From assembly GCF_001517105.1 (NCBI RefSeq), contig NZ_LPVF01000010.1, forward strand, positions 186,001 to 250,000: a stretch of 64,000 nucleotides of DNA. The letters run 5' to 3'. Below the pieces are notes generated by a model. That model searched no databases and was not told the DNA's origin. It worked only from the letters and a program-made list of their open reading frames with translations. This DNA is from Bacillus halotolerans (GTDB lineage: Bacteria > Bacillota > Bacilli > Bacillales > Bacillaceae). A program made the translations under genes and the position numbers. Below, piece by piece: positions 49,801 to 61,800 of this stretch (the first letter of the stretch is position 1; the number at the start of each line of letters is the position of its first letter).

Positions 49801-52800
49801 GGGCATTGACACCGCCTATGCCAAATGAACTGACTCCGGCTCGGCGAGGCAGCTCCCGTCCGTTTTCATCCCGCAGCGCTTTCCATTCCCTGGATTCCCG
49901 CACGATATAAAATGGGCTGTCTTCCAACCTGATATACGGATTGATCGTCTCACTGTGCAGACTTTTTACCAGCGTTTTGTGTTTTAGCTGCAACAGGATT
50001 TTGATGACACCGGCTACACCGGCTGCGAGCGATAAATGGCCGATGTTTGTCTTCGCTGAACCCAGTCCGCAATGGCTGGCATGAACAGAAGGATCTCCCG
50101 TTTTCTCGTACAGTTCTTTAAATGCAGCCTTCAGCCCGTTAATTTCTACCGGATCGCCAAGTTCCGTTCCGGTTCCATGCGCTTCAATATACGTCACAGT
50201 TCTCGGATCGATTCCCGCCTTCAAATAAGCGGTTTTTACGACTTCTGCCTGAGCCTTCGGATTAGGCGTCGTCAGAGAATTCGCGCGGCCTCCGTGATTT
50301 ACCGCACTTCCTTTGATCACACCGTAAATATGATCGCCGTCGCGTTCCGCCGCCTTTAGTTTTTTCACGAAGAGGATGCCTGCACCTTCACTGACCGCAA
50401 ATCCATCGGCTTTATCAGAGAACGTTTTGCATTTTCCTTCTTTGCTCAGAGCCCCTGCTTTATCGTAGGCAATGTGGCCTTGCGGTGTGACAACCGTGTT
50501 GACGCCTCCCGCGATCGCCATTTCACAGTTTCCAGCTTCAATTGCACAAACTGCATGATGAATGGCGACCAGTGAGCTTGAACATGCCGTGTCAATCGGT
50601 TCGCTCGGTCCATGAATGTTCAGAAAATAACTGACTCTATTCGGTCCGGCAGAAGGACTCATATTAGCAGCCGCTGAGCCTTCGATATCTACATTTGAGA
50701 GAAGAGAGCTGTATCCCGTGTTCCCAGTACCGATGAATAAGCCCGTTTTGGTTCCTGATAGGCTTTGGGCTGAATGTCCCGCTTCTTCTATCGCTTTCCA
50801 AGCATAGGTCATTAATAGACGCTGCTGAGGCTCCATCTGCTCAGCCTCCAACGGAGAAATGCCGAAGAACAACGGATCAAAGTCGGCTACTCCATCAATA
50901 AAACCGCCCCATTTGACGTTCGTTTTATTTGCTTCTTTTAGCGGGTCTCCGTAGTACTCACGCCAATCCCAGCGGTCTTTTGGAACCTCTGTTATACAAT
51001 CTGTTCCTTCTTTCAAATTCATCCAGTACTCCTCAACATCCTTTGCTTTTGGGAAAACTCCGCTCATCCCTACAATGGCAATGGGTTCGGGCTCAGGCGC
51101 ATGCTCGGCTGCCTTCTTCACTGGCAGCTCCTTCGGTTTGCCAAAACGGTTTTCGGTTGAAAACCTGATGTCTTTCATGGCTTTTTCCGCAGGCTGTACA
51201 GGCAGATCCTCCTTGACAGGCACTGCAAATTGCGCAGAGAATGTATTTTGATATTCTGCTGATAAATACACGGCAAATGCAGAAACAGTTGCATGCTCAA
51301 AGAAAATTGTAGGGGTCAGATCCAGCTTGTATTGTTCATTCAATATATTAGCGAATTCAGTCAAAGTGATTGAATCAAATCCATATTGATTAAACTCCAT
51401 ATCCGGATCAATCTCTTCAGTTTTGATTTTGAGCAATTGAGAGATTGCTTGCTTTAAAATGTCTTGTATTTGGTCCAATAAGCTGTCTTGATCCATTCTT
51501 GCTATCTGGGTCACAGGCTCTTGCGCTGGTTTATTCGGAACATCTTCAGAAGACGGCTTTTGAGACAGCTTTTCTCTCATCATGTCTTTGATACCTTCCA
51601 TGACAATGACGTTATCTTTACCAAAAGCCAATCCTTTATAAAGTGCCTGAATGCCGGTTTCAGTTCGCATAGCCGTAACGCCCGTATTTTTCATTGTCAT
51701 TTTTTCAGTTTCTTTATTTACACGCATGCCGCCCTCTTTCCACAGCGGCCAATTGATCGACAATGTTTGGCCGTGTCTGTACATGGCGGTCACAAGCGCA
51801 TTACGATAAGCGGCATAGCTGTCCATAAATGCATTAGCCATCGCATAATCCGCCTGTCCCGCGCTGCCGGTGACACTAGATATGGAAGAGAAAAGGATAA
51901 AGAAATCTAACGCGAGATGCTCGGTTGCCTCATCCACATTTACGAGCCCTTTTACCTTAGGAGCGAGGACCTGCTTAAGTTCTTCATTTGTTTTATTCAT
52001 GAGATAGTTGTCTTTAAGCAGTCCAGCACTGTGAATCACGCCATGCAAATCGCCATAATCAGCTGTGATCCTTGTGATTAACTCGGACGCAGCCTCCGTT
52101 TGAGTCACATCAACCCGTCTGTACTCTGTACGGGCACCTAAACGCTGCAGCTCGCTAAGCTGTGATTGCTGATCAGCGCTAAGCGCGGACCTGCCTGTAA
52201 GAATCAAAACAGGCTGTTTGACTTGGCTTGCAATTTCTTTCGCAAAAATAAATCCAAGTCCTCCTGCGCCGCCTGTGATGAGGTACACACCCTTATCCTT
52301 CCACGGCAATCTGATTTCACGGTCAGGCGTATGAATTTCATTTAATTCATTGATGTACCGTTTGCCTTTTTCATATTTAATGCGCTGATCTCCTGTGTTT
52401 CTTTTATTCTCTTGGACTATGTCTGCGATCCTATTCATAGTTTCGTTTGTATCGATTTCAATCGTCTGGCCGATCAGCTTTGTATTCTCCAGCCCGGCCG
52501 TTTTAAGGAGCGCCGAAAGTCCTGAGAAAGAGTAATGCTTTCTTTGCGCGGAGGTAAGCATTTGGATCAGAACATGGCCTTGCGGCTTGCTTTTGAGGAT
52601 ACTCTGTATCGTCTCAAGCGCTTGTTCGGCATAATCTTGGAATCGCTCTGCCAGACCCTCCCGGTAAGACTCCAATACTATACATTCCGCTCCTTTGAGC
52701 TTTGATTCAATGCTGTCTTTTGAGAGTCCGTTCATTTCACACAGCATGATAATATGCCGTTCATATTCTGGTTCCGGACCGTCTTTGTCGATCTCCCTAG

Positions 52801-55800
52801 ACATCCATTTTTCCTCAAACATCAAAGTTTCCATCGTTTGGTCAGACTCTGCTGATCTAGGATCGCTTTCTGCCGCTCTGAAAGACAAACCTTTTAACCG
52901 TACGCAAACATTGCCGTTCTCATCTAAGATATCGATATCCCGCTTTTGCACCTTATCAGTCGATTTGCTGCCTTCACTGTATCTGGCGTATACCCACATG
53001 TTCGAGGAACATGTCCCGAAGACTTCAAGCTCTTGAACCGCAAAAGGCAGCGTCAGCCGGTTATCTCCTGCGCCTGTCAAAATGCTGGATGCCTGTAAAG
53101 CGGAGTCCATCAGACCCGGATGCATGCTGAATTGGCTAATTGTATCTAAAACAGAAGGATGCAATGACAATCTTGCCAATACAAAATGTTCAGCTGTATA
53201 AATCTTTTCTACACCGCGATAAGCTGGACCGTAGTCAAAACCAATCATTTTATAGGTGTCGTATACTTCGTTTACGGAGAAATGAGTTTGCTGACACTTA
53301 TTTCGCAGGGATGCTAAATCAATGACCGGCGTATCCGCAGCAGGATGTAATTCAGCTCCGCCTTGACTGTATACAATTGGTTTGTCACCGGCTGTTTCCG
53401 GGTTGCCGTAGATTTCATACGTAATGTCACCATACTCCTCCGGAAAAAGCCTGATGTGTACTTGCAGCGGCTGCTCCCCGACTACAATCGGCCGCACCCA
53501 CACTGTGTTTTTGAGCGTAATGCGATACTGACCGTTTTGTACCTCTGCAGCCTGCTCAATGGCAGCTCGCGCCATTTCAAGATGGGCCACTCCCGGCAAG
53601 ATCCGTTGGCCTTTGACAACATGATCTGCAAGGAAAAACTCTTCTCCCGTATAGATTGAGCTAAACCGCTGTTCCGAGAGATTCGAAGTGTTTTGATGCA
53701 TTAATGGATGTAACACAGATGCGCTGATGTGAGATGCTTTTTTGTCGGCTTTAACGCTTCCCCTTTTTGCGACATAATCAGAAATCCAGTAACGGTCTTT
53801 CGCAAACGGATATGTCGGCAAGCTGATGCGATGCGGCTCATTCTCGCCATACAGCTTCGCCCAGTCCACATCAAGCCCTTTCACCCATAATTCCAGCAGT
53901 TTTGCATACTTTCCGCGCTTCATCCATTTTTCAACCGCTTCTTGAATTTCTTCATCTTCCGTCAGCATTTGCAGCGTTCCTTTATCAATCCGCCCTCTAT
54001 ATACATCCTCCACATTATTTTTGCCGGCTGCATAGTCTTTTAGCTTGTCTTGCAAATCCTCAATTGACCCGGAAATGATCCCCAGCCGTTCTTCCATCGC
54101 GTCTCGCCCGGCTTGCAGTGTATAAGCAATATTTGCGAGATCTTCGTTTTTGTAAATATGCTGGTCTAACGCTTCAGCCAGCTGCTGTGCGTATTCTTTC
54201 AGTCTTGCTTCATTTTTAGCTGATAGGACGAAAATACCTGGATGTTCAGAAGTGATCGACGTTATGCTGCCAGCGTCCGCCTTCGGAATATATTCCTCGA
54301 TGAGCACGTGGGCATTTACCCCGCCGATACCAAATGAACTGACGCCTGCACGGCGAGGCAGATCCTGCCCCTGCTCATTCTGTAGCGCTTTCCATTCTTC
54401 TGTTTCCCGAACGATATAAAATGGGCTGTTTTCAAGCTGAATATACGGATTGACAGGCTCGCAATGGAGACTTTTCACTAAGGTTTTGTGTTTAAGCTGC
54501 ATTAAAATTTTAATAATTCCTGCTGCACCGGCTGCAAGCGATAAATGACCGATGTTTGTCTTCGCTGAACCGAGGCCGCAATAATGATTGGCAGAAGTGT
54601 CTCCTTCTTTTACACCCAGCCCTTTAAAAGCCGCTTTCAATCCGTTAATTTCAACCGGATCTCCAAGCTCCGTACCTGTTCCGTGCGCCTCAATGTACGT
54701 CACCGTTTTGGGATCGATTCCCGCCTTTTGGAATGCCGTTTGTATGACTTCCGCCTGGGCCTTCGGATTAGGCGTCGTTAAAGACGCCGCACGCCCCCCA
54801 TGGTTCACTGCGCTTCCTTTTATCACTCCATAAATATGGTCTCCCGCTTCCTCGGCCGCTTTTAACTTCTTCAGAAACAGTATGCCGGCTCCTTCCCCAT
54901 GAGCAAAACCATCAGCTCGATTTGAGAACGTCTTGCATTTGCCTTCTTTGCTCAGGGCACCCGCTTTATCAAAGCTGATATACACCTCAGGCAGAATAAT
55001 CGTATTAACGCCGCCGGCTAATGCCATTTCACAAGTGCCTTCCTCGATTGAGGAAATGGCGTGATGGATCGCTACCAATGAACTGGAGCACGCCGTATCA
55101 ATAGGTTCACTCGGCCCATGCAGATTAAGGAAATAACTGACACGATTCGGACCGACTGACGGGCTCGTGTTAGCTGCCGCTGACCCTTCTATTGCCGAGT
55201 TCGCTTTAGAGAAAAGAGAACTGTATCCTGTATTACCCGTTCCGATGAAGACGCCTGTTTTTGTGCCTGACAGACTTTTTGCCGAATACCCTGCATCTTC
55301 AATCGCTTTCCATGCGTAAGTCAATAATAAGCGTTGCTGCGGCTCCATTTGTTCAGCTTCACGCGGGGAAATGCCAAAGAATAATGGGTCGAATTCCGCA
55401 ATGCCGTCAATAAAACCTCCCCATCTTACATTCGTTTTATTGGCTTCCTTCGCAGGGTCCCCTTCATATTCGCGCCAATCCCAGCGGTCTTTCGGAATTT
55501 CCGTCATGCAGTCCTTGCCTTCTTTTAAGTTCTTCCAGTAGGCATCCACATCTTTTGCCATAGGAAAAATGCCGCTTATTCCGACGATTGCGATTGGCTC
55601 GGGCCCGGATTCACTCTGTATGGTTGCCGGATGCATAACCGGCTGCTTTCGGCGTCTTTTTGAGGTGCCATGTATGGTTTTATCCTGTTCAAATGCAGGC
55701 TGAGCCTGAACCTTAGACCTGGTGCGTACAGCAAATGTTTTCGCAAATACCGCTTGATATTCTTCTGACAAATGCTTGCCGAACTCATGGATCGTCGGAT

Positions 55801-58800
55801 GGTCAAAAAAGACGGTTGGCGTCAGCGCCAGTTTATATGCCCGATTGATATGGTTGGTGAATTCCGTCATAGAAATGGAGTCAAACCCATACACCGTCAT
55901 TTCGGCATGGTCATCAATCGTTTCAAATGGAACCTTTAATAGCTTGGCGACCTCCCGCTTTAACATCGCCTTTACTTTATCCAGCAAACTCCCTGTGTCA
56001 ATGCTCTTTGCCGGTTCAGTCATGCTTTCTGTTTCCCTCTTTTCAATAGGTGCTGAGGCGGTTTTTGACAGCATGTTTTGTTTTATCTTCTGAACGTTTC
56101 CTTCCATCACCATGACCTGGCTTGCCTCACTATTGAACGCTTGATAAAAAGCCTGTATGCCTTGTTTTGCTTCCAGAGGAACAATTCCGGCCAGCTGCAC
56201 AAGTCTTTTCTCCGTTTCACGATCGACCTTCATGCCGCCCTCTTTCCATAATGGCCAGTTTACAGAAAGCGTTTTGCCATGCCGTTGACCCTGTTCGGCT
56301 AGCGTACTGCGGTAACCGGCATACATATCCATAAATACATTGGCTGCCGCATAGTCAGCCTGACCAATGCTGCCTAAACTTCCCGAAAGAGATGAAAAGA
56401 GAATGAAAACATCCAATGCCAAATCCTTGCTGGCTTCATCCAGGTGAACGAGTCCTTTTACTTTAGGCGCCAGCACGTCATGCAAATCTTCTGCTGATTT
56501 CTTGGCCAAATAGCTATCTTTAATAATTCCCGCGCTATGAAGAATGCCATCAAGACGGCCATGTTCTTTCTGGATATTGTTCATTAACTGGTACACTGCG
56601 ATTTTATCGGCAACATCCATTTGCTGATAGGTGATCTCGGCCCCTATGGCGCGAAGCTCTTCAATCTTCCCTCTTTTATTATCATTCAGAGGTGAACGGC
56701 CCGTCAGAACGACTGTCGCATTTTTCGTTTGTTCAGCAATTTCTTTTGCGAACATAAGGCCTAAGCCACCGGCACCGCCTGTGATGAGGTAAACGCCGCC
56801 GTCTTTCCACGGCATGCTGATGTTACGGCTTGCCGCTTTCATTTCACTCCAATCTGCAATAAATCGTGTGCCGTTTTGATATCTGATATGGGTGCCGCTG
56901 CTTATTTGATTTTCTTTCAGTTTGCGGGCGATGCTTTCCCCGCTTTCTTCACTGCTGATTTCAATCATTTGTCCGGTCAGCTTAGCCGTTTCTAATTCGG
57001 CCGTTTTCAGCAGCCCGGTCAATCCAGAAAACAATCGCTGCTCGCCTTCTGCGGAGGTCACGATCTGAATCAGAATATCTCCTTTCGGTTTCTCGCGAAT
57101 CAGCGCTTGCACTTTTCTAAACACCTGTTCCGTATACGAATGAAAACGCCCATCCACTGAAGCAGGCCTTGCTTCCAGGATGAAGACATGGACATGCTCC
57201 ATTTCTGCTTCGATCTTTTTTCTTATATCCTGATCACATTCACAGAGGAACACGAGATGCTCTGCATATTCTTTATCCGCTGTTCCGCCAGCCTTTTGTT
57301 CTTTCCAAACGGGCTGAAGCAGTAAGGTTTCTGAATGTGATGATTCTGTTTGTATGTCATTCTCCATCACTCTCGTCGAAAATCCCTTCATCCGTATACA
57401 AACGCTGCCATGCTCATCGCATAGATCAATATCAACTTTCTGTATCAGATCGCCCGGTTTATTATTTGAATTGAATTGAACATAAACCCACATATCAGAA
57501 ACGCATTCATGAAAGACTTCAAGCTCCTCTAAAGCAAATGGCAGCGCGGCTTTAAAGTCTTCACTGTCAGAAAGCTCCGCCCTGGTGACGTTTTGCAGAT
57601 ATTCAGCCGCCTGTAACGCCCCATCCAATAAACTTGGATGAAGAGCATAATCGGCTGCTGTATGAGAGACAGATCCCGGCAGCGATAATTTGGCGAGCAG
57701 CTGGCCGTCTCCTTTATAAACGGTCTCCACACTCTTGTATCCGGGACCGTAATCGGCTCCGATCATGCCTTCATAAAATAAGGAGGTGTCCATGAAGCCT
57801 TGATTACATTGATTCTTTATCGCCTCTAGATCCAATACCTCCGCATGCTTTGGCTGAAATAATTCCGCTATGCCCTGGTTATATACAATTGGGTCTGCGT
57901 CAGCGGATTCCGGTTCACCATACATCCGATAAAGAATATGTCCGCCGTCTTCATCATAGAGCCCGATGTTTACTGTAACCGGCTCATCTCCCGCTACAAC
58001 CGGACGCATCCAAACCACATGTTTCAGGCGGATTCCGGATTCCTCATCATCTAAACCGCCAATTCCTTGCTCTATAGCGGCTCTTGCCATTTCAAGCGTG
58101 ACAGCTGCAGGCAAAATCGCCATCCCTTTAATGATATGCTCAGCAATAAAATACTCCTGTCCTGTGAAGCAGGAGCTGAACCGCTGCTCCGATAAAACAG
58201 ATGTATTCTGGTGCACCAAAGGATGCAAGCGTGGTTCAGCTGTTTTACGATTGCCCGTGCTGATGTCAGGCCAGTACCGTTCTTCAGCAAAAGGATATGT
58301 CGGCAGACTCATGCGGCGCGGCTTCGCATTCGGGTAAAGATGGCGCCATTCAACCTGAAAACCTTTGGCCCACACTTCGGCAAGCTTCTTCAGTTTGCCT
58401 TTGGACATCCATGAAGCAACCAGTTCTTCCGTTTCCTCATCCCCAAGCAAGAGATCAGCGGATTTCACTCGCGTTTTTTCTCCTTGAATACAGCCTTCTG
58501 TCAACGGTTGTCCATTCACAAAACGCTCCAGCTGCAGCTTCCATTCTTCCAAATCGCTCGCCATAAAAATAACTCTTGTGTCCATCGCCTCCCGGCCGAT
58601 CTGGAAGGTGTATGCCAAATCCCTTAAAGAGTGTTGTGTCAGATCATTTTGACTGACAAATGTCAGCAATTCCTTTACATATGCTTGCAGCCGCTCCCTG
58701 TTCTTTGCCGATACCGGAATGAGGTACGGAGGATTTCCTTCGTTATCCGCTCTTGTATCTTGGGCATTTTCATATTGTTCGAATATGGCATGAGCGTTCG

Positions 58801-61800
58801 TTCCGCCAAGCCCAAACGAGCTCAGCGCTGCCCGATGTACACCTTGATTTTTCTGTAATAATTTTCGTTCGCGGACAACATAAAATGGAGAGCTGTCAAA
58901 GTGAATATTAGGATTCGGCTCCTGGCAGTTGATAGTTGGCGCAAGTTCGTTATGAGATAAGCTCATGGCAACCTTAATGCAGCCGGCTAACCCTGCGGCA
59001 GTATCCAAATGTCCGATATTGGTTTTCACCGAACCAATTCCGCAAAATTGTGTTTTGTCCGTGTATTGCCTGTACACTTTGTTTAAGGCGGAAATTTCAA
59101 TAGGGTCGCCTAATTTAGTCCCTGTACCGTGTGCTTCAATGTAGCTGATCGTTTCAGGATGGATATCTGTTTCGTCCAATACGCTCTGTATGACCTCTGT
59201 TTGGCCTTTTACGCTAGGTGCATAAAAGCCGGCCTTATCAGCTCCGTCATTATTGATTCCTATTCCGCGCATGATGGCGTAAATATGGTCTCCGTCTCTT
59301 ACCGCATCCACAGCTTTTTTCAATAGGACGACAGCTACACCTTCTCCTCCAGCCATTCCGTCAGCTGCGGCGTCAAATGCCTTAACATGCCCGTCACTTG
59401 AAAAATTCAATCCGTTTTGATGCACATAGCCTATTCCTGACTGCGCGTGCAAGGTTGCGCCTCCAACAAGCGCGTATTCAGATTCACCAGCTGTTAGACT
59501 TTTGTACGCTTGATACAAACCTACTAGTGAAGAAGAACAATTGGAATGAACAAAGTAGCTTGGCCCCTTTAATCCGAGTTTGTGCGAGATCATCGTCGGG
59601 ATCGTTCCGCTTTGGGCTAATACCCATGAGACATAGCCATCCGGAGATTCATGTCCTTCTGTTCTCTCCTTCGGCAATAACGTTCTGTAGGAATTGTTGC
59701 TTGCAGACATATATACACTTGTTTCCGGAATCTCTTTTGCCACATAGCCCGCATCCTCAATTGCTTTCCATGAATGCAGCAATAAGAGACGAAGCTGAGG
59801 GTCCATAAACTCAGCATCTTTAGGAGAGATTTGAAAGAAACCTGGGTCAAACAAATCTTTTCCCTCAATCACAGATTGCACAGGAACGTAATCAGGATGT
59901 TGAATTAATTCTTCAGGCACTCCGTATTCTCGCAGTTCTTCTTTTGAAAAAAATTGAATACTTTCCTTGCCTTCTTTAATTTGATTCCAGAACTCATGAT
60001 GATTTTTCGCTCCCGGAAACTGGCAGGAGATTCCCACAATGGCAATACTGTCTTCAAAATACAACGGCAGCGCTTGCTGCTCCGTCTGTTCCGTTTGTTT
60101 CACCCTCTTCACATTCTGCTTGCTTTCATTTTGAGGTATGTCCGCCGCATCTGTGTTTTTCATTTCAATAATGTATTGGCTGCTGGCCCGGATATTGGCG
60201 TACTCGAACAGCTCCGTTACACTGAATTCACAGTCAAATTCTTTTTGGATTCGTTCCGCCACGGCCACGGCAAGAAGTGAATCGCCTCCCACATCGAAAA
60301 ATCCGTCCTCTGGCCCAAAACCGCTGACTTTCAGCATATCCTCCCAAATGAGCTGCACTTTTCCCTCTACTTCTGATAACTGTAAATGTTGTGTTTTTCT
60401 ATGATTTAAAATGACCTTCCGATGTTCCAATTCCTTGCGGTTCACTTTCCCGCTTGGTGTTAACGGCATTTCATCCAGGCGGATAAAGTGCGCAGGTATC
60501 ATATATTCCGGCAGGCTGGATTTCAGGCAGCGGCGCAAATCGTTTAGATCGATAGGCGGATGTCCAATTTGCTCCGTATAATATGCAGCCAGCTTTTTAT
60601 GTCCTTCCAGCTGCTTGACCACTACTGCCTGATCTAAAATGCCCGGATATTCACTCAGTTTCGTTTCTATTGCACCTAATTCAATTCGGAAACCTCGGAT
60701 TTTAACCTGGCTGTCAATGCGGCCTAAATATTCAATATTCCCGTCAGGCAGCCATCTTGCTGAATCACCGGATTTATAAAGCTTGGTCCCAGCTTCAAAC
60801 GGATTGTCAATAAATGTTTCCGCTGTCAGGCCAGGCTGGTTATAATAGCCCCTTGCCAATCCGTCGCCTGCGATACAAAGCTCACCAGGTTTTCCGATCG
60901 GAACAGGCTTTAAATGCTGGTCCACGATATAAATCTTCGTATTGGATACAGGCTTGCCGATTGGCGTATGATGACTGGCGATATCTCCTGTTCCGCATCC
61001 GAAATAAGTCGCGTAAATGGAGGCTTCTGTTGGTCCGTAAATATTTTCAACACGGCAGTTTTTAAAGATGGATACTGCCTTTTTCACCAATTCCTTAGGA
61101 AAGGCTTCTCCTGCAACCATCATGTATTTGATTGGTCCTTCTTCAGTAAATTTCCTGTTGTCTTTTGCCGTTTCTAAAAATACATGCAGCATGGCAGGGA
61201 CAAAATTAACATGGGTCACATGATATTTTTCAATCACATCCATGCACAGCTGCGGTGATTTCTCTCCATCTGGCGGAAGAATAATAAGGCGGCCATTTCC
61301 GATAAACCAGCCGAATATTTCCGATATGGATACGTCGAAAACATAGTTCGTCTTTAATAAATAAGCGTCCCCAGCAGTGACAGGATACTGGGATTCAAGA
61401 AAATTCAGCGTATTCATAATGCTCTGATGCTCTACCATGACTCCTTTAGGCTGTCCCGTACTGCCCGAGGTGTAAATGATATATGCGAGATGATGGGGTT
61501 TGACTTCTCGTTTCAATTCACTTTTTTGTTGAGCAGTGTCCGTTTGACTGCAAGCCAAATCGATATTGATGACTTTTACATTGTCATCAGTTATCTTGTT
61601 TACTTTGTCATGAGCTTTAGATTGTGTAAGGACAATGGACGCTTCACTGTCTTTGAGCATGTACGCTAATCGTTCTTGAGGGAAGTTCGGATCTAGAGGC
61701 ACATACGCCCCGCCAGCTTTCAGAATCCCTAAAATTCCGATCAGCATATCAAACGAACGCTCTGCACAAATCCCTACCGGTCGTTCTGGTCCAGCCCCCT

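Noticed and set aside
48000-58500. Near-repeated DNA blocks in pksN as duplications of mobile origin
   Set aside because: They are homologous KS-DH-KR-ACP modules, the usual result of modular synthase evolution.
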